Source: Oscillospiraceae bacterium
GTDB lineage: Bacteria; Bacillota; Clostridia; Oscillospirales; Acutalibacteraceae
Reading direction: 5' to 3'
Assembly: GCA_015066085.1 (NCBI GenBank)
Contig: SVPA01000005.1
Coordinates: 1-64,000 of the forward strand
DNA length: 64,000 nucleotides
Part shown: positions 63,503 through 64,000 of the stretch, piece by piece
Numbering within the stretch: position 1 is the first letter of the stretch
Layout: each line of letters opens with the position of its first letter
Program-made: the position numbers and the translations under genes
Notes under the pieces: generated by a model
Seen by the model: the letters and a program-made list of their open reading frames with translations, nothing else
Database searches by the model: none
What the model was told of the DNA's origin: nothing

Positions 63503-64000
63503 GTGGCTGATAATAGACCGATTGGTGTTTTCGATTCGGGTCTCGGTGGTCTTACCGTGCTAAAAGAACTCGAAAAGGTGTTACCAAACGAAAATATTGT
63601 TTATTTCGGAGATACAGGACGCGTACCTTACGGAAACAGAAGTAATGATACTATTATTCATTACGCTCGTCAGGACGAAAACTTTCTGCTTTCTAAAAAT
63701 GTTAAATACATAGTGGCTGCTTGCGGAACCGTGAGTTCGGTTGCTGCCTGTACTGCTAAAGATTTACCCGTTCGGTTTTCGGGCGTGGTGGAAAATTCTG
63801 TTAAAGACGCTGTAGATTCAACAAAAAATAAAAGAATCGGCGTAATTGCAACCTCTGCTACAATAAAGAACGGGTCCCACAAACGCCTTATTAAAAACTA
63901 TTTACCTGATGCACAGGTAGTAGATGTCAGTTGTCCTCTTTTTGTTCCGCTTGTTGAGGAAGGCTGGGTTTCTGCAGATGATAGCGTTGTGCTCGACACC
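63503..64000 (+). CDS. murI: glutamate racemase, 3' part outside the window
   Basis: The first 166 codons of an enzyme making D-glutamate for peptidoglycan. Start GTG 63503, 9 nt after AAGGAGGAG. Seen: FDSGLGGLTVLKEL (about 9-22), YFGDTGRVPYGNRS (about 34-47), first catalytic Cys in AACGTVSS (about 73-80), and the second Cys region SCPLFVPLVEEGW. The first Cys is followed by Gly (CGT) where many MurI have Asn (CNT), a variant I believe recurs in Clostridia. The gene runs off the right edge. Confidence 0.92.
   Translation, partial: MADNRPIGVFDSGLGGLTVLKELEKVLPNENIVYFGDTGRVPYGNRSNDTIIHYARQDENFLLSKNVKYIVAACGTVSSVAACTAKDLPVRFSGVVENSVKDAVDSTKNKRIGVIATSATIKNGSHKRLIKNYLPDAQVVDVSCPLFVPLVEEGWVSADDSVVLDT

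Noticed and set aside
1..64000. CRISPR arrays, prophage, insertion sequences, rRNA operons
   Set aside because: No regularly spaced repeats, transposase or phage genes, or rRNA sequences were seen in the window.

Overview
The window is chromosomal core sequence from a low-to-moderate GC, endospore-forming Firmicute of the class Clostridia. The gut Oscillospirales/Ruminococcaceae type is my best guess. The evidence is the Firmicute gene orders (remA-gmk-rpoZ-priA-def-fmt-rsmB-rlmN-prpC-prkC-rsgA; a GdpP-like gene followed by rplI-dnaB; tilS-hpt-ftsH; ylxM-ffh-rpsP-khpA-rimM-trmD), the sporulation genes spoVM, spoIVA and a SPOCS/LysM protein, RNase J, a T-box, and frequent GTG/TTG starts behind strong Shine-Dalgarno sites. 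I see no prophage, insertion sequence, CRISPR array or rRNA operon.

Layout: 1-180 holds a strongly folded element that ends in a terminator. 237-12132 is a long plus-strand housekeeping run for nucleotide metabolism, translation, rRNA/tRNA modification, and PASTA-kinase/phosphatase signalling. 12173-14106 holds a small membrane protein, spoVM and a spore-coat-type protein. 14145-18755 holds an OGG-type glycosylase (minus), several poorly known membrane or Cys-rich proteins, and a DegV protein (minus). 18892-27743 runs RNase J, a DHH phosphodiesterase, rplI, dnaB, tilS, hpt and ftsH. Two small minus-strand genes separate this from rpoB-rpoC-rpsL-rpsG-fusA-tuf (28440-40567). rpoB has its own perfect sigma-A promoter and a folded leader, with no rplJ-rplL in front. 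Next come a serA-like gene, a T-box-controlled ilvA, ridA and a DAHP synthase (minus). 44973-55778 is a purine operon, purE-purF-purM-purN-purO-purH-purD-purL, behind a ZTP (pfl) riboswitch with an attenuator. spoIVA follows with a sigma-E-type promoter. The right end holds a solitary oligopeptide-binding lipoprotein (minus), the SRP/rpsP/trmD cluster, HPr, tRNA-Pro(GGG), a multi-hairpin repeat and the start of murI.

How it fits together: the ZTP switch couples purine synthesis to AICAR/ZTP build-up. The last two IMP steps are made by two separate proteins, a PurO-type cyclohydrolase and an AICAR transformylase-only PurH, instead of bifunctional PurH. The PurF-like protein lacks the usual N-terminal Cys nucleophile. 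SpoVM and SpoIVA, which in Bacillus together anchor the coat to the forespore, are both present about 43 kb apart.

The most interesting non-coding observations are: (a) the folded RNA at the left edge, whose last 34 nt before its terminator are antisense (32 of 34) to the rsmB-rlmN junction just upstream of the rlmN ribosome-binding site; (b) a nested multi-stem leader in front of rpoB; (c) a nested palindromic element in the degV 3' region; (d) a hairpin-rich repeat after tRNA-Pro with a 16-nt inverted match to that tRNA. All assignments come from reading the sequence and recognising motifs; no database search was run.
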